A stretch of 64,000 bases of DNA. It comes from Hymenobacter cellulosivorans (GTDB lineage: Bacteria > Bacteroidota > Bacteroidia > Cytophagales > Hymenobacteraceae). The position numbers and the translations under genes were made by a program. The notes beneath the pieces are model-generated. The model made no database searches. It saw only the letters and a program-made list of their open reading frames with translations, and was not told the origin of the DNA. The DNA lies in contig NZ_CP095049.1 in assembly GCF_022919135.1 (NCBI RefSeq), positions 1,733,501-1,797,500 on the forward strand. The letters are read 5' to 3'. Of the stretch, positions 1-9,648 are shown in pieces (position 1 is the first letter of the stretch; each line of letters opens with the position of its first letter).

Positions 1-636
1 GTAGCCCTGCCTGACGGCAGCAAAGTCTGGCTCAACAAGCACTCGACGCTGGAATACGCCGCCGACTTTAGCGGGGGCAGCGGCCGGGAAGTAAAACTCA
101 CCGGCGAAGCCTTCTTCGAGGTGCAGAAAGACCCCGAGAATCCCTTCACGGTACTCAGCGCGGAGTCGCGCACCCGGGTGCTGGGCACCTCGTTCAACGT
201 GCGCGCCTATGCGGCCGAAGACTCGGTGGAAGTGTCGGTGGTGACGGGCAAGGTGGCCTTTGCCAGCCGTTCCACCCACCAGGATTCAGTGCTGCTCACG
301 CCGGGTATGCGGGGCGTGCTGCTGACGTCGGCGGCGGCCAACGTGCCGGTGTCGGTGCGGCAGACGGCCACCGCCGACGCCAACTTCCGGGCCTGGCAAA
401 CCGATGAGCTGGTGTTCGACAATACTTCCCTGGCGCAGGTCATCCGGACGCTGCGCACTACCTTCGGCACCACCATCACCGTGGCTGACAGAGACCTGCT
501 CAAATGCCGCTTCACGGGTACATTCCGCCAGCCCAACCCGGCGGAGGTGCTGCAAGTGGTAAGCGTAGCGACTAATGCCACGCTGGCCGGCGACGCCCTC
601 AACGGCTACATCCTCGGCGGCAAAGGCTGCGAGTAA
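1..636 (+). CDS. FecR family anti-sigma factor (5' truncated by window edge)
   Basis: The frame is open from base 1, so the gene begins outside the window; about 211 codons are visible. The first part matches the periplasmic FecR domain: the stretch LPDGSKVWLNKHSTLEY, then VKLTGEAFFEV, LGTSFNVRAY and VEVSVVTGKV are its usual landmarks. The last 75 residues (from about DELVFDNTSLAQVI) match the small C-terminal domain found on Bacteroidota FecR proteins (DUF4974 from memory). FecR proteins span the inner membrane and relay a signal from an outer-membrane receptor to an ECF sigma factor. The sigma factor gene would be expected upstream, outside the window. The next gene carries an STN domain, the usual periplasmic partner of FecR, which supports the assignment. 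Confidence 0.9.
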   Translation, partial: VALPDGSKVWLNKHSTLEYAADFSGGSGREVKLTGEAFFEVQKDPENPFTVLSAESRTRVLGTSFNVRAYAAEDSVEVSVVTGKVAFASRSTHQDSVLLTPGMRGVLLTSAAANVPVSVRQTATADANFRAWQTDELVFDNTSLAQVIRTLRTTFGTTITVADRDLLKCRFTGTFRQPNPAEVLQVVSVATNATLAGDALNGYILGGKGCE

Positions 637-701
637 CCCGAGTCGGGCCGCCTGACTTCTGGCTTTCCGACTTTCCTGCTTTAATCTTCACTTCCGCGGC
701 T

Positions 702-2810
702 ATGCGGTATTTATTCGCTCTTATGGTCGGCCTGTGGCTGCTGGGAAGCCCTGCCGGGGCTCAGCCGCCCTTGTTGGCCCGACGGGTGAGCGTGCAAGCC
801 ACTAATGCGCCTTTGCAGCAGGTATTGCGGGATATTGCGCACCAGAGCGGCGTGTCGTTCAGCTATAGCAGCACGTTTATTCCCCTGCAAAAGCGCGTCA
901 CCCTGCACATGGCCAGCCCCCAGCCGGTAAGCCATGTGCTCCAGCAGCTTTTCCAGGGGCAAGGCGTTTCTTACCAGGTTATCGGCGGCCAGGTAGTGCT
1001 GTGGCGCACGGGTGAGCGGCCGCCGCTGGGAGCATCGAAGCCAAGCAGGCCCGTAACGGAGCGTACCCCGTCCAAAGCCGCAGCTACCGGCCAAACCGGC
1101 ACTGGAACCAGCAGTAAGGGCAGCCCCCGGGCCACCCTAGCAGAAAAGGATGCCAAACGCCCAGGCCCAGCCAGCTACAAGAGCCTGGCGGTGAGGCCTA
1201 CATCCAGCGTTACGGCCAGCACGCAGCGGGTAGCAGGGCCGAAGCCGGTGGCGCTGAGTACGGCTCCGGCCAAGTCCGTGCCCCCGCCGGTAGTAGCGCC
1301 TCCCGCGCCCCTTACACCTGCCGCCAGCTCCGCTGATACGACTGCTCCCGCAACGGCCTCTGTGCTGGCCCGGCTGCGGCAAAAAGCCAAAGCTGCAGCC
1401 CAGGCTGCCACTGGAGCCCTGGCGCGCACAGGCCGTACCGTGGGCACCGGCGCCAAGGCAGTGCTGGATACGATGGTCGTGGCAACCACCGAATTGAAGG
1501 AGCCGCTCCGCAAAGGGGCCCGCCTGTTGTCGGCCTCCGCCCGGCGCGACTCCCTGACTAGCCGGGCCATAGCGGTGCAGAGCGGGCTGCCGGGCCGGGA
1601 TACGGTGCTGGACGAGCTGCCCGTGAAGCCCACGGTAGCGCGCCACACCTACGACCGGCACAACTGGCAGGTAGGCTTCGTAACGCCGCTGAGCTCCAAC
1701 TGGCTGCGCAGTGGGCGCAGTATCAACCGGTTTTCCCTGAACGCGCTAGCTGGCTACTCAGCTGGCGTGCGTGGAGTGGAACTGGGCGGCCTAGCCAACG
1801 TGGTGCGCGACACCGTGCAAGGCTTTCAGGCGGCCGGTTTGCTCAACGTGACCGGTACCGAAGTGCAGGGCTTTCAGGCCGCGGGCTTGCTCAACGTGAC
1901 GGGCGGCTCGGTACGGGGAGCGCAGGCTGCGGGGCTGGTAAACCTGGTGCGCGATGATGCCCGGGGCCTACAGCTGGCAGGCCTGGTTAATATCGTGGGT
2001 GGGGCGGCCCGCTCCCGGCAAAACGACGGCCGGCCGGCCCGGGCCCGCCGCCTGCTGGGCCTGCCCCGCCTGCTGGCCACCGACTCAGCGGCTCAGTACC
2101 TGGGAGCACCCAGCGCCATGTCCTTGCCCGGACCTTTGGTGCAGGCGGCCGGCCTCGTCAACCTAACCGGTACCGACATTCGTGGGCTGCAAACGGCGCC
2201 GATACTGAACTCGGCCCGGCGCGTTCAGGGCCTGCAGCTGGGGCTGATTAACGTAGCTAAGCACGTCAAAGGCGTCCAGCTTGGCCTCATCAACGTGGCC
2301 GACTCGGTAGATGGCGTGGCGCTGGGGCTCATCAACATCGTGCGGCACGGCTACCTGCACGGGGAGGTATGGGCCAGTGAAACCCTGCCCTTGAATGCGG
2401 CCCTGAAGCTGGGCGTAAGGCGCTACTACACGATTCTGTCCGCGGCGGCGCAGCCCTTTGAAAGCCGGGTACACTGGGCCACCGGCTTTGGCATTGGTAC
2501 GGCTAGCCGGCAGCACGGGCGCTTCAGCTGGAATCTGGATTTGCTCGATTGGTACCTGCTCAAGCAACCTGGTACGGAAGGCTCGCTGCTTTCCTACACC
2601 CAGCTGCGGCCTTCGCTCGTCTGGCAGATTGAGCCTCAAGGCCGGCTAGGTTTGGTGGTTTCGCCCACGCTCAATTTGGGCTTGTATGAAAACGACGGTA
2701 ATGGTACTAACTCAAAATTTGGCAAAAACCAGCTGCTAATTCTGGATGCCAATTCAGGCTCTACGCCCGTACGCCTGTGGTTAGGTGGGCAAATTGGACT
2801 GCGGTTTTAA
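702..2810 (+). CDS. STN-domain protein with GLxN repeat solenoid, outer-membrane associated
   Basis: This 702-residue protein has a signal peptide (about residues 1-20) followed by an STN domain (about 27-103), the small module that TonB-dependent transducers use to touch FecR. No TonB plug or receptor barrel follows. Instead there is a long Ala/Pro/Lys/Thr-rich linker (about 104-300), then about ten imperfect repeats with the core G-x-Q-x-A-G-L-x-N-V (about 355-546; for example GFQAAGLLNV twice, GLQLAGLVNI, GVQLGLINVA), and a C-terminal segment of about 150 residues with alternating beta-barrel-like strands ending in QIGLRF. The repeats resemble the 'LA_2272 surface repeat' family as I remember it. 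It lies 65 bp behind fecR, so co-transcription is likely. Inference: a surface or outer-membrane protein that signals through, or is controlled by, the FecR system. The exact function is unknown. Confidence 0.75.
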   Translation: MRYLFALMVGLWLLGSPAGAQPPLLARRVSVQATNAPLQQVLRDIAHQSGVSFSYSSTFIPLQKRVTLHMASPQPVSHVLQQLFQGQGVSYQVIGGQVVLWRTGERPPLGASKPSRPVTERTPSKAAATGQTGTGTSSKGSPRATLAEKDAKRPGPASYKSLAVRPTSSVTASTQRVAGPKPVALSTAPAKSVPPPVVAPPAPLTPAASSADTTAPATASVLARLRQKAKAAAQAATGALARTGRTVGTGAKAVLDTMVVATTELKEPLRKGARLLSASARRDSLTSRAIAVQSGLPGRDTVLDELPVKPTVARHTYDRHNWQVGFVTPLSSNWLRSGRSINRFSLNALAGYSAGVRGVELGGLANVVRDTVQGFQAAGLLNVTGTEVQGFQAAGLLNVTGGSVRGAQAAGLVNLVRDDARGLQLAGLVNIVGGAARSRQNDGRPARARRLLGLPRLLATDSAAQYLGAPSAMSLPGPLVQAAGLVNLTGTDIRGLQTAPILNSARRVQGLQLGLINVAKHVKGVQLGLINVADSVDGVALGLINIVRHGYLHGEVWASETLPLNAALKLGVRRYYTILSAAAQPFESRVHWATGFGIGTASRQHGRFSWNLDLLDWYLLKQPGTEGSLLSYTQLRPSLVWQIEPQGRLGLVVSPTLNLGLYENDGNGTNSKFGKNQLLILDANSGSTPVRLWLGGQIGLRF

Positions 2811-2862
2811 TTAAGGGCCTACCAGCCAACAACTCGATCTACACCCGTACCCTCGACTCGAC

Positions 2863-2991
2863 ATGCCCGACTACTTGGGCTACAACGTGCGCGTGCTGGG
2901 TACCCATCGATCCGCCACCGAACTGGCGTCGGAAGACCTCAACAAGGGCTTTTTACTTTTGTTAGGTAAGCAGGAAGAGAAAAGCCGCTAG
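2863..2991 (+). CDS. possible 42-residue ORF or gene remnant
   Basis: A short frame begins at an ATG and reads MPDYLGYNVRVLGTHRSA and so on to a stop that overlaps the convergent gene by 4 bp. The frame is open for 16 codons upstream of the ATG, back to a stop at 2812. Its composition looks protein-like, but it is very short and shows no recognisable domain. It could be the tail of a decayed gene or chance. Confidence 0.15.
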   Translation: MPDYLGYNVRVLGTHRSATELASEDLNKGFLLLLGKQEEKSR

Positions 2992-3539
2992 GCCCGCATT
3001 GGTACCAGGATAAAGGTGCCGCGCAAACATTGCCGAAAGCCCTGGCGCTGGTTGTCACGCTTAAGGTCGGCGGTGCGGTAGCGGTTGTTCAGGCCCCGCT
3101 CACTTACTATCATAATGGTGTAGCCGCGGCTGCGCACCAGGTAGCGCCGGGCGTTGGTGGGCGCCACCGCGGCTTCCGTCCCAGACCCAACTTCGGCCGG
3201 GGTCCCAAAGCTAGATGCCGAATAGTGGGCCGGCCACGTGGTGCGGGCTATAATATCATGGGCCTGCCAAAGGTGACGCATGGCAGCGCGGGCGGCAATG
3301 GCCTCGCCGCAGTGCCGGCAGACGCGGGCATCGGTGAGCATAGCCTGCCGCTTTTGCTGCAGCTCCCGCAGCATCTCGGGCTGCTCGGCATCGGCCCGGC
3401 GCTGGCGTACCACTTTGGTAACGGCCGAAAAGAGGTCCCCTTCGCTCACCCCATACTTGTGCTGCAGGATATCCAGCGTGTGGGCGCTGAGCATTCCGAA
3501 AGCCAGTAAGTCCTCTAAGTCGGTGAACAAGGTGGGCAT
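2988..3539 (-). CDS. hypothetical protein with a C2H2-like zinc-binding motif
   Basis: A 183-residue soluble protein with no signal peptide. Around residues 74-94 it has C-R-H-C followed 12 residues later by H and then H-x-x-x-x-H spacing (CRHCGEAI then RHLWQAH), which could bind one zinc ion. The N-terminal third is helical (TDLEDLLAFGMLSAHTLDIL), and the C-terminus is basic with a possible beta segment. I do not recognise a family. It stands alone, ending against the STN gene and separated from the next minus-strand gene by a GC-rich hairpin. A nucleic-acid-binding role would be a guess from the zinc motif alone. Confidence 0.6.
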   Translation of the reverse strand: MPTLFTDLEDLLAFGMLSAHTLDILQHKYGVSEGDLFSAVTKVVRQRRADAEQPEMLRELQQKRQAMLTDARVCRHCGEAIAARAAMRHLWQAHDIIARTTWPAHYSASSFGTPAEVGSGTEAAVAPTNARRYLVRSRGYTIMIVSERGLNNRYRTADLKRDNQRQGFRQCLRGTFILVPMRA

Positions 3540-3554
3540 AGCGCAGCTATAAGC

Positions 3555-3603
3555 AGCGGCCCCGCCGACAAGTTCCGGAATCGAACTTGCTGGCGGGGCC
3601 GCT
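3555..3603. repeat. long GC-rich hairpin between two minus-strand genes
   Basis: A 12-bp perfect stem (AGCGGCCCCGCC paired with its complement at 3592-3603) continues inward, after a 2-nt mismatch, as a 7-bp stem (CAAGTTC/GAACTTG) with a 7-nt loop. It lies just after the hydrolase stop on the minus strand, so it could end that transcript, although no clear T-run follows. Confidence 0.5.
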
Positions 3604-3627
3604 CAGGTAAGACCAAGGCGCCAGAGC

Positions 3628-5109
3628 TTAATTCTGGGCCGTGGGTTTGGAAACTTTCTTCACGTCCGACTTGGGGTTCGAGCGTGGCGTGTTGATAATG
3701 GGACCAGGCTTTGTATTCTCTTCCAGCCAGGTTTGCATCAGGGCCAGGGCCTTGGGCGAGAAGTTAGGCTGCTGTTCCCCATTTATGAGGGGCCATTGCG
3801 ACTCGTCGGGCTGGAAGGCGTGGTTGACGCCCGCAATTTTCACCGTTTTCACGTGCCGGTTGCCGCCGGCCTTTAGGCCTTTGCTTAGCAGGGCTAGGTT
3901 CTTGGTGGCACCTACCTGCAGGTCTTCTACACCGTTGAGAGCCAGCACCGGGCATTTCACGGCGGGCAGCTTCACTTTCGGGTCGAAGTCGAGGTAGTAG
4001 CGGTACCAGGGCGAGGTGAGCTGGGCCGCCCGGGCCCGGGCCATGGTGGGGTCAATATCGACGTTGCTCATCCGAATCATGGCTGCAAGCTTGCCCCGGG
4101 CCTGGTTGCTGTTCGGCGTCTGGCGGATAATGCTGATCATCTTGTCGTGCAGCTTCAGGGCCGCATCGACCTGGGTGGCGTTGCCGCCAATCATGCGCAT
4201 GATTTCAACCTGCTGCCGGCGCAGTACCTCGCGGCCGGGCATGCCATAACCGGCCAAAGACACTACGAAATCAGGACCTTTGGCCTCGGCCGCAGCTAGC
4301 AGGGCAATGTTGGCGCCTTCACCGTGGCCAATCATGCCCACATTTCTTTTGTCAATCCGGGGGCGGGAGCGGAGGTAGTTCATGGCCGTTTCGGCATCCG
4401 TCATCAGGTCGGCCGTAGTAGCTGCCGCGTACCGGCCGCCCGACTTGCCCACGCCCCGGTCGTCGTAGCGCAGCACGGCCATGCCGTGGCGGGCTAGGTA
4501 GTCGGCCAGAATGGCAAACATGCGGTAATCTTCCTGCTGGGCCGCGTCGCGGTCCTGCGGGCCCGAGTCTGACACCAGCACCACGGCCGGGAAGGGCCCG
4601 TTACCGTTGGGCGTGGTAATGGTAGCGCCCAGGCACAAGTCGGTCTTGTCGTTGGTAATGATTACCTGTTCGGTCTTGTAGGGCTGGGCTGGCTTGAAGG
4701 TAGGGGCACTGACAACGGCTGCCGCACCCTGCTCAAACTTCACTTCCTGCTTCAGGCCCGGCTGCTCCCAGGTGCCCGTCATCGACTTCCGGTCTTTGCT
4801 CAGCTTGCCGGTGAAGCGGCTGCCAGCCTGCTCAATCTTGAGGAGCACGTCGCTGTTGGTCAGCGTCATGTCTACCGGCATGCGGCTTACGCGCTGCTTG
4901 GGCACGTCCAAGGCCGCGTAATACGAGCCGCCGGTTAGGGGTACGATGGTCAGAATAAGCTCTAGGCTCCCGCCCGGAACCTTCAGCGGCCCTTTCCACT
5001 GCCCACTAAGTGGCGTGGGCTCCCCACCCGCCACCACGCTGGTAACCGGGGCCAAGGAAACTCCAAGAAGCAACAAAAGTACAAGTACAGCGTGTAAATA
5101 ATTCTTCAT
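3628..5109 (-). CDS. exported alpha/beta-hydrolase-fold protein with substituted nucleophile
   Basis: A 493-residue protein. The ATG at 5109 starts a clean signal peptide (MKNYLHAVLVLLLLLGVSLA), so the TTG 9 bp upstream is not used. An N-terminal beta-rich domain (about 35-130, starting near LSGQWKGPL) precedes an alpha/beta hydrolase domain with family landmarks SDSGPQDRD, RYDDRGVGKS and VNHAF (the last would hold the catalytic His). The nucleophile elbow reads G-H-G-E-G at about residues 261-265, where related exported hydrolases have G-H-S-E-G. The catalytic serine is therefore a glycine. Unless another residue substitutes, the protein is probably not a normal serine hydrolase. It is a single gene, divergent from the lipoprotein at 5312. 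Confidence 0.8.
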   Translation of the reverse strand: MKNYLHAVLVLLLLLGVSLAPVTSVVAGGEPTPLSGQWKGPLKVPGGSLELILTIVPLTGGSYYAALDVPKQRVSRMPVDMTLTNSDVLLKIEQAGSRFTGKLSKDRKSMTGTWEQPGLKQEVKFEQGAAAVVSAPTFKPAQPYKTEQVIITNDKTDLCLGATITTPNGNGPFPAVVLVSDSGPQDRDAAQQEDYRMFAILADYLARHGMAVLRYDDRGVGKSGGRYAAATTADLMTDAETAMNYLRSRPRIDKRNVGMIGHGEGANIALLAAAEAKGPDFVVSLAGYGMPGREVLRRQQVEIMRMIGGNATQVDAALKLHDKMISIIRQTPNSNQARGKLAAMIRMSNVDIDPTMARARAAQLTSPWYRYYLDFDPKVKLPAVKCPVLALNGVEDLQVGATKNLALLSKGLKAGGNRHVKTVKIAGVNHAFQPDESQWPLINGEQQPNFSPKALALMQTWLEENTKPGPIINTPRSNPKSDVKKVSKPTAQN

Positions 5110-5311
5110 AAAGTCCAATTATGGATGGGCCTTGAGCAAGGGGGGAGAGAAAATAGCCCCGAAAATACCAAACTTACGGGACTCCGCCGGGGAAAGATTC
5201 AGGAGCAGAACAGCAAAAATAGATATAGTGAAAATTATATTATTCGAATATAGGCCAGTGTTGGCGGATAATGTATAGGGCTGAGTTGCCCGCCCCAGTA
5301 TCTTGCTGGCT

Positions 5312-6100
5312 ATGAAAAGAATTTCTGGGCTGCTCCCTATGCTGTTGTTGCTGTTCGTGGGCTGCCAAACGGCTAATGATACACTGCCGCAGTTTGAAAT
5401 GCCGGTTGTCCTTCAGCCCGAGTTGCTGGGTGGTAAGACCCCTGCCGCCCTGCGAGTAGATAGCATACGTGGGGTGTGGCCCCAACTGGTTGGCCGATTT
5501 CAATTTGCTAAGCACCTCGAGTTGAACAAGCCCGATAGTTTGGGCGCTGACAAGTACTATTTAGATTCGGGTCAGCCTTTCCATGGAGCTGACACCTTGA
5601 ACACGGATGGCTTGGAGCTTATCGCTGATTACCAATCTACTACGGCGTATCGGAACTACAGCGAATTACTGACTCGGCTGGCGTATCCCGTCTATATCGT
5701 CAACTCAACGCCTCGAACCAAGCTTTTATGTGGCAAGGATTTCTCGGTCTATGCCATTCAGGAAGCTAAAGACCGTACCGGCGAATGGCGGCCCATAGAA
5801 AGCCGAGGCCCTGAACCCTGTGGAAACGGTGCGTGGATAATGAAGATAAGACCTCGGCAAATGGCGGTGTTACTGTTCGATAAATACCAAGGCTGCTTTA
5901 AGACCATGCTGCGGGTGCGTCTTCGGAATGGCAACAGCCAATATACCTCCGTGGCGTATGAGGGTTGGATAAGCGAAACCCAGTTTCTTGCCACTCAGCA
6001 GGAGCGGCGCCTTCTGAAAAAGAATAACCTCGCCGTTTCAGCCTTGTATTATGGCGCTTGGCCAGCCGTGCTAGACACCCTGGTGAACCGAGCCAACTGA
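5312..6100 (+). CDS. hypothetical lipoprotein
   Basis: The ATG at 5312 gives a short lipoprotein signal (MKRISGLLPMLLLLFVGCQ) with the lipobox cysteine at about residue 18; a TTG three codons upstream is less likely. The mature part of about 245 residues is polar, with no repeats and no family that I recognise. Base composition is noticeably lower in GC than in the neighbouring genes, which may mean recent acquisition or relaxed constraint. It lies 150 bp upstream of uvrA on the same strand, but the gap and the unrelated role argue against one operon. Confidence 0.65.
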   Translation: MKRISGLLPMLLLLFVGCQTANDTLPQFEMPVVLQPELLGGKTPAALRVDSIRGVWPQLVGRFQFAKHLELNKPDSLGADKYYLDSGQPFHGADTLNTDGLELIADYQSTTAYRNYSELLTRLAYPVYIVNSTPRTKLLCGKDFSVYAIQEAKDRTGEWRPIESRGPEPCGNGAWIMKIRPRQMAVLLFDKYQGCFKTMLRVRLRNGNSQYTSVAYEGWISETQFLATQQERRLLKKNNLAVSALYYGAWPAVLDTLVNRAN

Positions 6101-6250
6101 GCTAGAGGTCGATTCCCCGACATCAACTGCGCCCCGGCGCGCAACTAACTTCCACCGGAGGCAACAAACCTGCCCTGCGTCGCCGTACCTTCGTAGGTCT
6201 AATTGCCGGGGCGGAAACCTTACGGGCCGCCTTGGCTGTTTCCCGTTTCT

Positions 6251-9088
6251 ATGGCCCAAGATTCTTTACAAGTAGCCGCCCCCGCGGCCGACCCGATTGA
6301 CCAGCTCGACCCGCGCGAGTTCATTCTGATCAAGAATGCCCGGGTGCACAACCTCAAAAACCTCAGCGTGGCCTTGCCGCGCAACAAGTTTATCGTCGTC
6401 ACGGGCTTGTCGGGCTCGGGCAAGTCGAGCCTGGCGTTCGATACGCTCTACGCCGAGGGGCAGCGCATGTACGTGGAGAGTTTGAGCTCCTACGCCCGCC
6501 AGTTTCTGGGCCGCATGGACAAGCCCGACGTGGACTATATCCGCGGTATTTCGCCGGCTATTGCCATTGAGCAGAAGGTCAGCATCAAGAACAACCGCTC
6601 CACCGTCGGGACCAGCACCGAAATCTACGACTACCTTAAGCTGCTCTTTGCCCGCGTGGGCCGCACGTTTTCGCCCGTCAGCGGCGAGCAGGTGCGCAAA
6701 GACACCGTGGCCGACGTAGTCGACTACCTGTTTAAGCTGGAAGATGGGGCCCGCGCCACCATTCTGGCCCCGCTATTGCCCTCCGAGGAAGGCCGGCCGA
6801 TGAGCAAGGAGTTGGATTTGCTGTTGCAAAAGGGCTACAGCCGGGTGGTCGTCAACGGCGACGAAACCGCCTTTATCGAAGACCTGATTGGTGAAGGCAA
6901 GCCCGAAGTAAAGGGCGAGGTCTACATCATGATTGACCGGGCCGTGATTCGCCCCGGCGACGAAGACCTGCAGTTCCGCCTTTCCGACTCGGTGCAAACC
7001 GCGTTTTTTGAGGGCCACGGTACCTGCCTGATCCGCCTGGATAACGAAACCCGCACTTTCTCCGACCGGTTTGAGCTCGACGGTATGGTGTTCGAGGAGC
7101 CCAACGTCAACTTCTTCTCCTTCAACAACCCCTACGGCGCCTGCCAGACCTGCGAAGGGTTCGGCTCGGTGCTGGGCATTGACGAAGACCTGGTTATCCC
7201 GGACAAGAGCCTGACGGTGTACGAGGGTGCCATTGCCCCTTGGCGCACCGACAAGCAGAGCGAATGGCTCAAGCCCTTGCTCAAAAATGGCATCCGCTTC
7301 GACTTCCCCATTCACCGGCCCTATAATGAGCTGAGCGAAGCCGAGCGGACCCTACTCTGGAAGGGCAACAAGTACTTCGAGGGCCTCGACCAGTACTTCA
7401 AGTGGGTGGCTACTCAAACCCACAAAATCCAGTACCGCGTGCTGCAAAGCCGCTACCGGGGCCGCACCACCTGCCCCGACTGCCGCGGTACCCGCCTGCG
7501 CAAAGATGCCCAGTATGTTAAGATTCAGGACCAGAGCATCACCGACATCGTGCTGTTGCCCATCAGCAAGGCGCTTGATTTCTTCGAGAACCTGACGCTG
7601 ACCGAGCACGAAATGAAAGTGGCCGAGCGCCTGAGCACGGAAATCACCAACCGCCTCGGCTACCTCAACCGCGTGGGCCTGGGCTACCTGACCCTGAACC
7701 GCCTGAGCAGCACGCTTTCCGGCGGCGAGAGTCAGCGCATTTCGTTGGCAACTTCGCTCGGTTCGGCTCTGGTGGGTTCCATGTACATTCTCGACGAGCC
7801 CAGCATTGGTTTGCACCCCAAGGATGCCGAGCAGCTCATCGGCGTGCTGCGCTCCTTGCAAAAGCTGGGCAACACCGTTATTGTGGTGGAGCACGAGGAG
7901 AAAATGATGGAGGAAGCCGACCAGATTATCGACATCGGGCCCGAAGCCGGCAGCGGCGGCGGCAACCTGATGTTCCAGGGCACTTACCCCGAGATTCTCA
8001 AGAACACGACTACCTACACTGGCCAGTACCTGAGCGGTAAGATGGAGGTGAAGGTGCCCCAGATCCGGCGGCCCTGGCGCAACGCGCTGGAAGTAACCGG
8101 GGCCCGGGAAAACAACCTCAAGAACGTATCGGCCAAGTTCCCGCTGGGCGTCATGACCGTGGTAACCGGTGTGTCGGGCTCGGGCAAGTCTACTTTGGTG
8201 AAGCGCATTCTGGCCCCGGCCGTAGCCAAGCAGCTCGGTGGCGGAGCGGGCGAGGCCACTGGCAAGTTCGACCGGCTGATGGGTGTGCAGGGCCAGGTGT
8301 CCCACGTCGAGTTTGTTGACCAGAACCCCATTGGCAAGAGCAGCCGCTCCAACCCCGTAACCTATGTCAAGGCCTACGACGCCATCCGGACCCTGTTTTC
8401 GGACCAGCCCCTAGCCAAGGCCCGGGGCCTGAAACCTTCCCACTTCAGCTTCAACATCGAAGGTGGCCGCTGCGAAGTGTGCCAGGGCGAAGGCCAGGTC
8501 AAGATTGAAATGCAGTTCATGGCTGATATCTACCTGACCTGTGAAAGCTGCGGCGGCCGCAAGTTCAAGCAGGATATCCTGGACGTGAAATTCCAGGACA
8601 AGGGCATCGACGACGTGCTGGAAATGACCGTGGCCGACGCCGTGGAATTCTTCAAGGGCCAGCCCAAAGTAGCCGAGCGCCTCAAGCCGCTGGACGACGT
8701 GGGCCTGGGCTACATCCGCCTGGGGCAGTCGGCCAACACGCTGTCGGGCGGGGAGGCCCAGCGCGTGAAGCTGGCTTCCTTCCTGACCAAGGGCGCCACG
8801 CTGCAGCAGGACAAGATTCTGTTCATCTTCGACGAGCCCAGCACCGGCCTGCACTTCCACGACATTGCCAAGCTGCTCAAGGCCCTCAACGCCCTGATTG
8901 AGCAAGGCAACTCGGTCCTCATCATCGAGCACAACATGGACATCATCAAGTGCGCCGACTGGATTATTGACCTCGGCCCCGAGGGCGGTACCAACGGCGG
9001 CCACCTGCTGTTCGAAGGCACACCCGAAGACATGCTGGCTCACAAGGAAACCAACCACACGGCCCGCTTCCTGGCCGAAAAGCTGTAA
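6251..9088 (+). CDS. uvrA: excinuclease ABC subunit A
   Basis: UvrA is the DNA-damage-recognising ATPase of nucleotide excision repair and works as a dimer with UvrB. The 945-residue length is normal. Two ABC modules are visible: Walker [13 protein letters not shown] near residue 52 and [13 protein letters not shown] in the second half, with signatures [12 protein letters not shown] and [12 protein letters not shown]. The zinc modules are present ([24 protein letters not shown] with CESCGG). The start was taken at the ATG at 6251 (MAQDSLQV); an upstream TTG at 6203 would add 16 residues that are not typical of UvrA. A strong terminator follows. Confidence 0.98.
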   Translation: MAQDSLQVAAPAADPIDQLDPREFILIKNARVHNLKNLSVALPRNKFIVVTGLSGSGKSSLAFDTLYAEGQRMYVESLSSYARQFLGRMDKPDVDYIRGISPAIAIEQKVSIKNNRSTVGTSTEIYDYLKLLFARVGRTFSPVSGEQVRKDTVADVVDYLFKLEDGARATILAPLLPSEEGRPMSKELDLLLQKGYSRVVVNGDETAFIEDLIGEGKPEVKGEVYIMIDRAVIRPGDEDLQFRLSDSVQTAFFEGHGTCLIRLDNETRTFSDRFELDGMVFEEPNVNFFSFNNPYGACQTCEGFGSVLGIDEDLVIPDKSLTVYEGAIAPWRTDKQSEWLKPLLKNGIRFDFPIHRPYNELSEAERTLLWKGNKYFEGLDQYFKWVATQTHKIQYRVLQSRYRGRTTCPDCRGTRLRKDAQYVKIQDQSITDIVLLPISKALDFFENLTLTEHEMKVAERLSTEITNRLGYLNRVGLGYLTLNRLSSTLSGGESQRISLATSLGSALVGSMYILDEPSIGLHPKDAEQLIGVLRSLQKLGNTVIVVEHEEKMMEEADQIIDIGPEAGSGGGNLMFQGTYPEILKNTTTYTGQYLSGKMEVKVPQIRRPWRNALEVTGARENNLKNVSAKFPLGVMTVVTGVSGSGKSTLVKRILAPAVAKQLGGGAGEATGKFDRLMGVQGQVSHVEFVDQNPIGKSSRSNPVTYVKAYDAIRTLFSDQPLAKARGLKPSHFSFNIEGGRCEVCQGEGQVKIEMQFMADIYLTCESCGGRKFKQDILDVKFQDKGIDDVLEMTVADAVEFFKGQPKVAERLKPLDDVGLGYIRLGQSANTLSGGEAQRVKLASFLTKGATLQQDKILFIFDEPSTGLHFHDIAKLLKALNALIEQGNSVLIIEHNMDIIKCADWIIDLGPEGGTNGGHLLFEGTPEDMLAHKETNHTARFLAEKL

Positions 9089-9119
9089 AGCTTTCAAGCC
9101 AAATTAGTCGTACACAAAA

Positions 9120-9150
9120 GGAGCCGCCCAGCGACGGGCGGCTCCTTTTT
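9120..9150 (+). terminator. uvrA terminator
   Basis: A 10-bp perfect stem GGAGCCGCCC/GGGCGGCTCC with a 6-nt loop, followed by TTTTT. Confidence 0.9.
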
Positions 9151-9164
9151 ACATAAAAACTACT

Positions 9165-9578
9165 ATGATATTAGGTGCCGAAGAACAAATTAAGGTAGGC
9201 CAGCCCGAGCCCGGCCAGGAAAACCAGCTCATCAGCAGCACGGCCGCCGGCCACGAGTTCGAGGTCATGTTCGAGGACGACGGCGAAACCGGCTACCTCT
9301 ACGCCCTGCGTAACGGCGACGAACTGGAAATCCTCGACGCGCTGCATATCTATAATGTAGATGACGTGCAGGACCGTGAAACGCCCGTGACCGTCCAGGT
9401 TTTCTGGGACGTACCCCAAACCACCGCGGCCCTCATTATTGCCGGCTACTGCCACGCTCTCTACGACTTTGAGCGCCGGATGGGCTTTTGCCGCAACGCC
9501 TTCCCGCCCGCTAAAAACGGCCAGCCCGGCTCCCGGGAGCTGACCGATGAGCTGGTCGAAAAGTACTTCGCTGCCTAG
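9165..9578 (+). CDS. DUF2251-like small protein
   Basis: A 137-residue acidic cytoplasmic protein starting MILGAEEQIKVGQ just after the uvrA terminator. The pattern of an N-terminal VGQ segment, then EVMFEDDGETGYLYAL and an interior IYNVDDVQDR matches the DUF2251 family as I remember it; its function is not known. It has no signal peptide or membrane segment. With the terminator before it and a long hairpin after it, it is probably transcribed alone. Confidence 0.75.
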   Translation: MILGAEEQIKVGQPEPGQENQLISSTAAGHEFEVMFEDDGETGYLYALRNGDELEILDALHIYNVDDVQDRETPVTVQVFWDVPQTTAALIIAGYCHALYDFERRMGFCRNAFPPAKNGQPGSRELTDELVEKYFAA

Positions 9579-9648
9579 CAGCGCCGTTTTAGTTTGTACG
9601 GCGGCAGCCGTTTGCTTTACGATTTTGGGAATGTTCAAAAAGCTAAAG

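Noticed and set aside
5240..5515. 91-residue minus-strand frame
   Set aside because: Overlaps the start of the lipoprotein gene on the other strand and has no signal or domain.
7352..8305. 317-residue minus-strand frame
   Set aside because: Antisense of uvrA with no recognisable motif.
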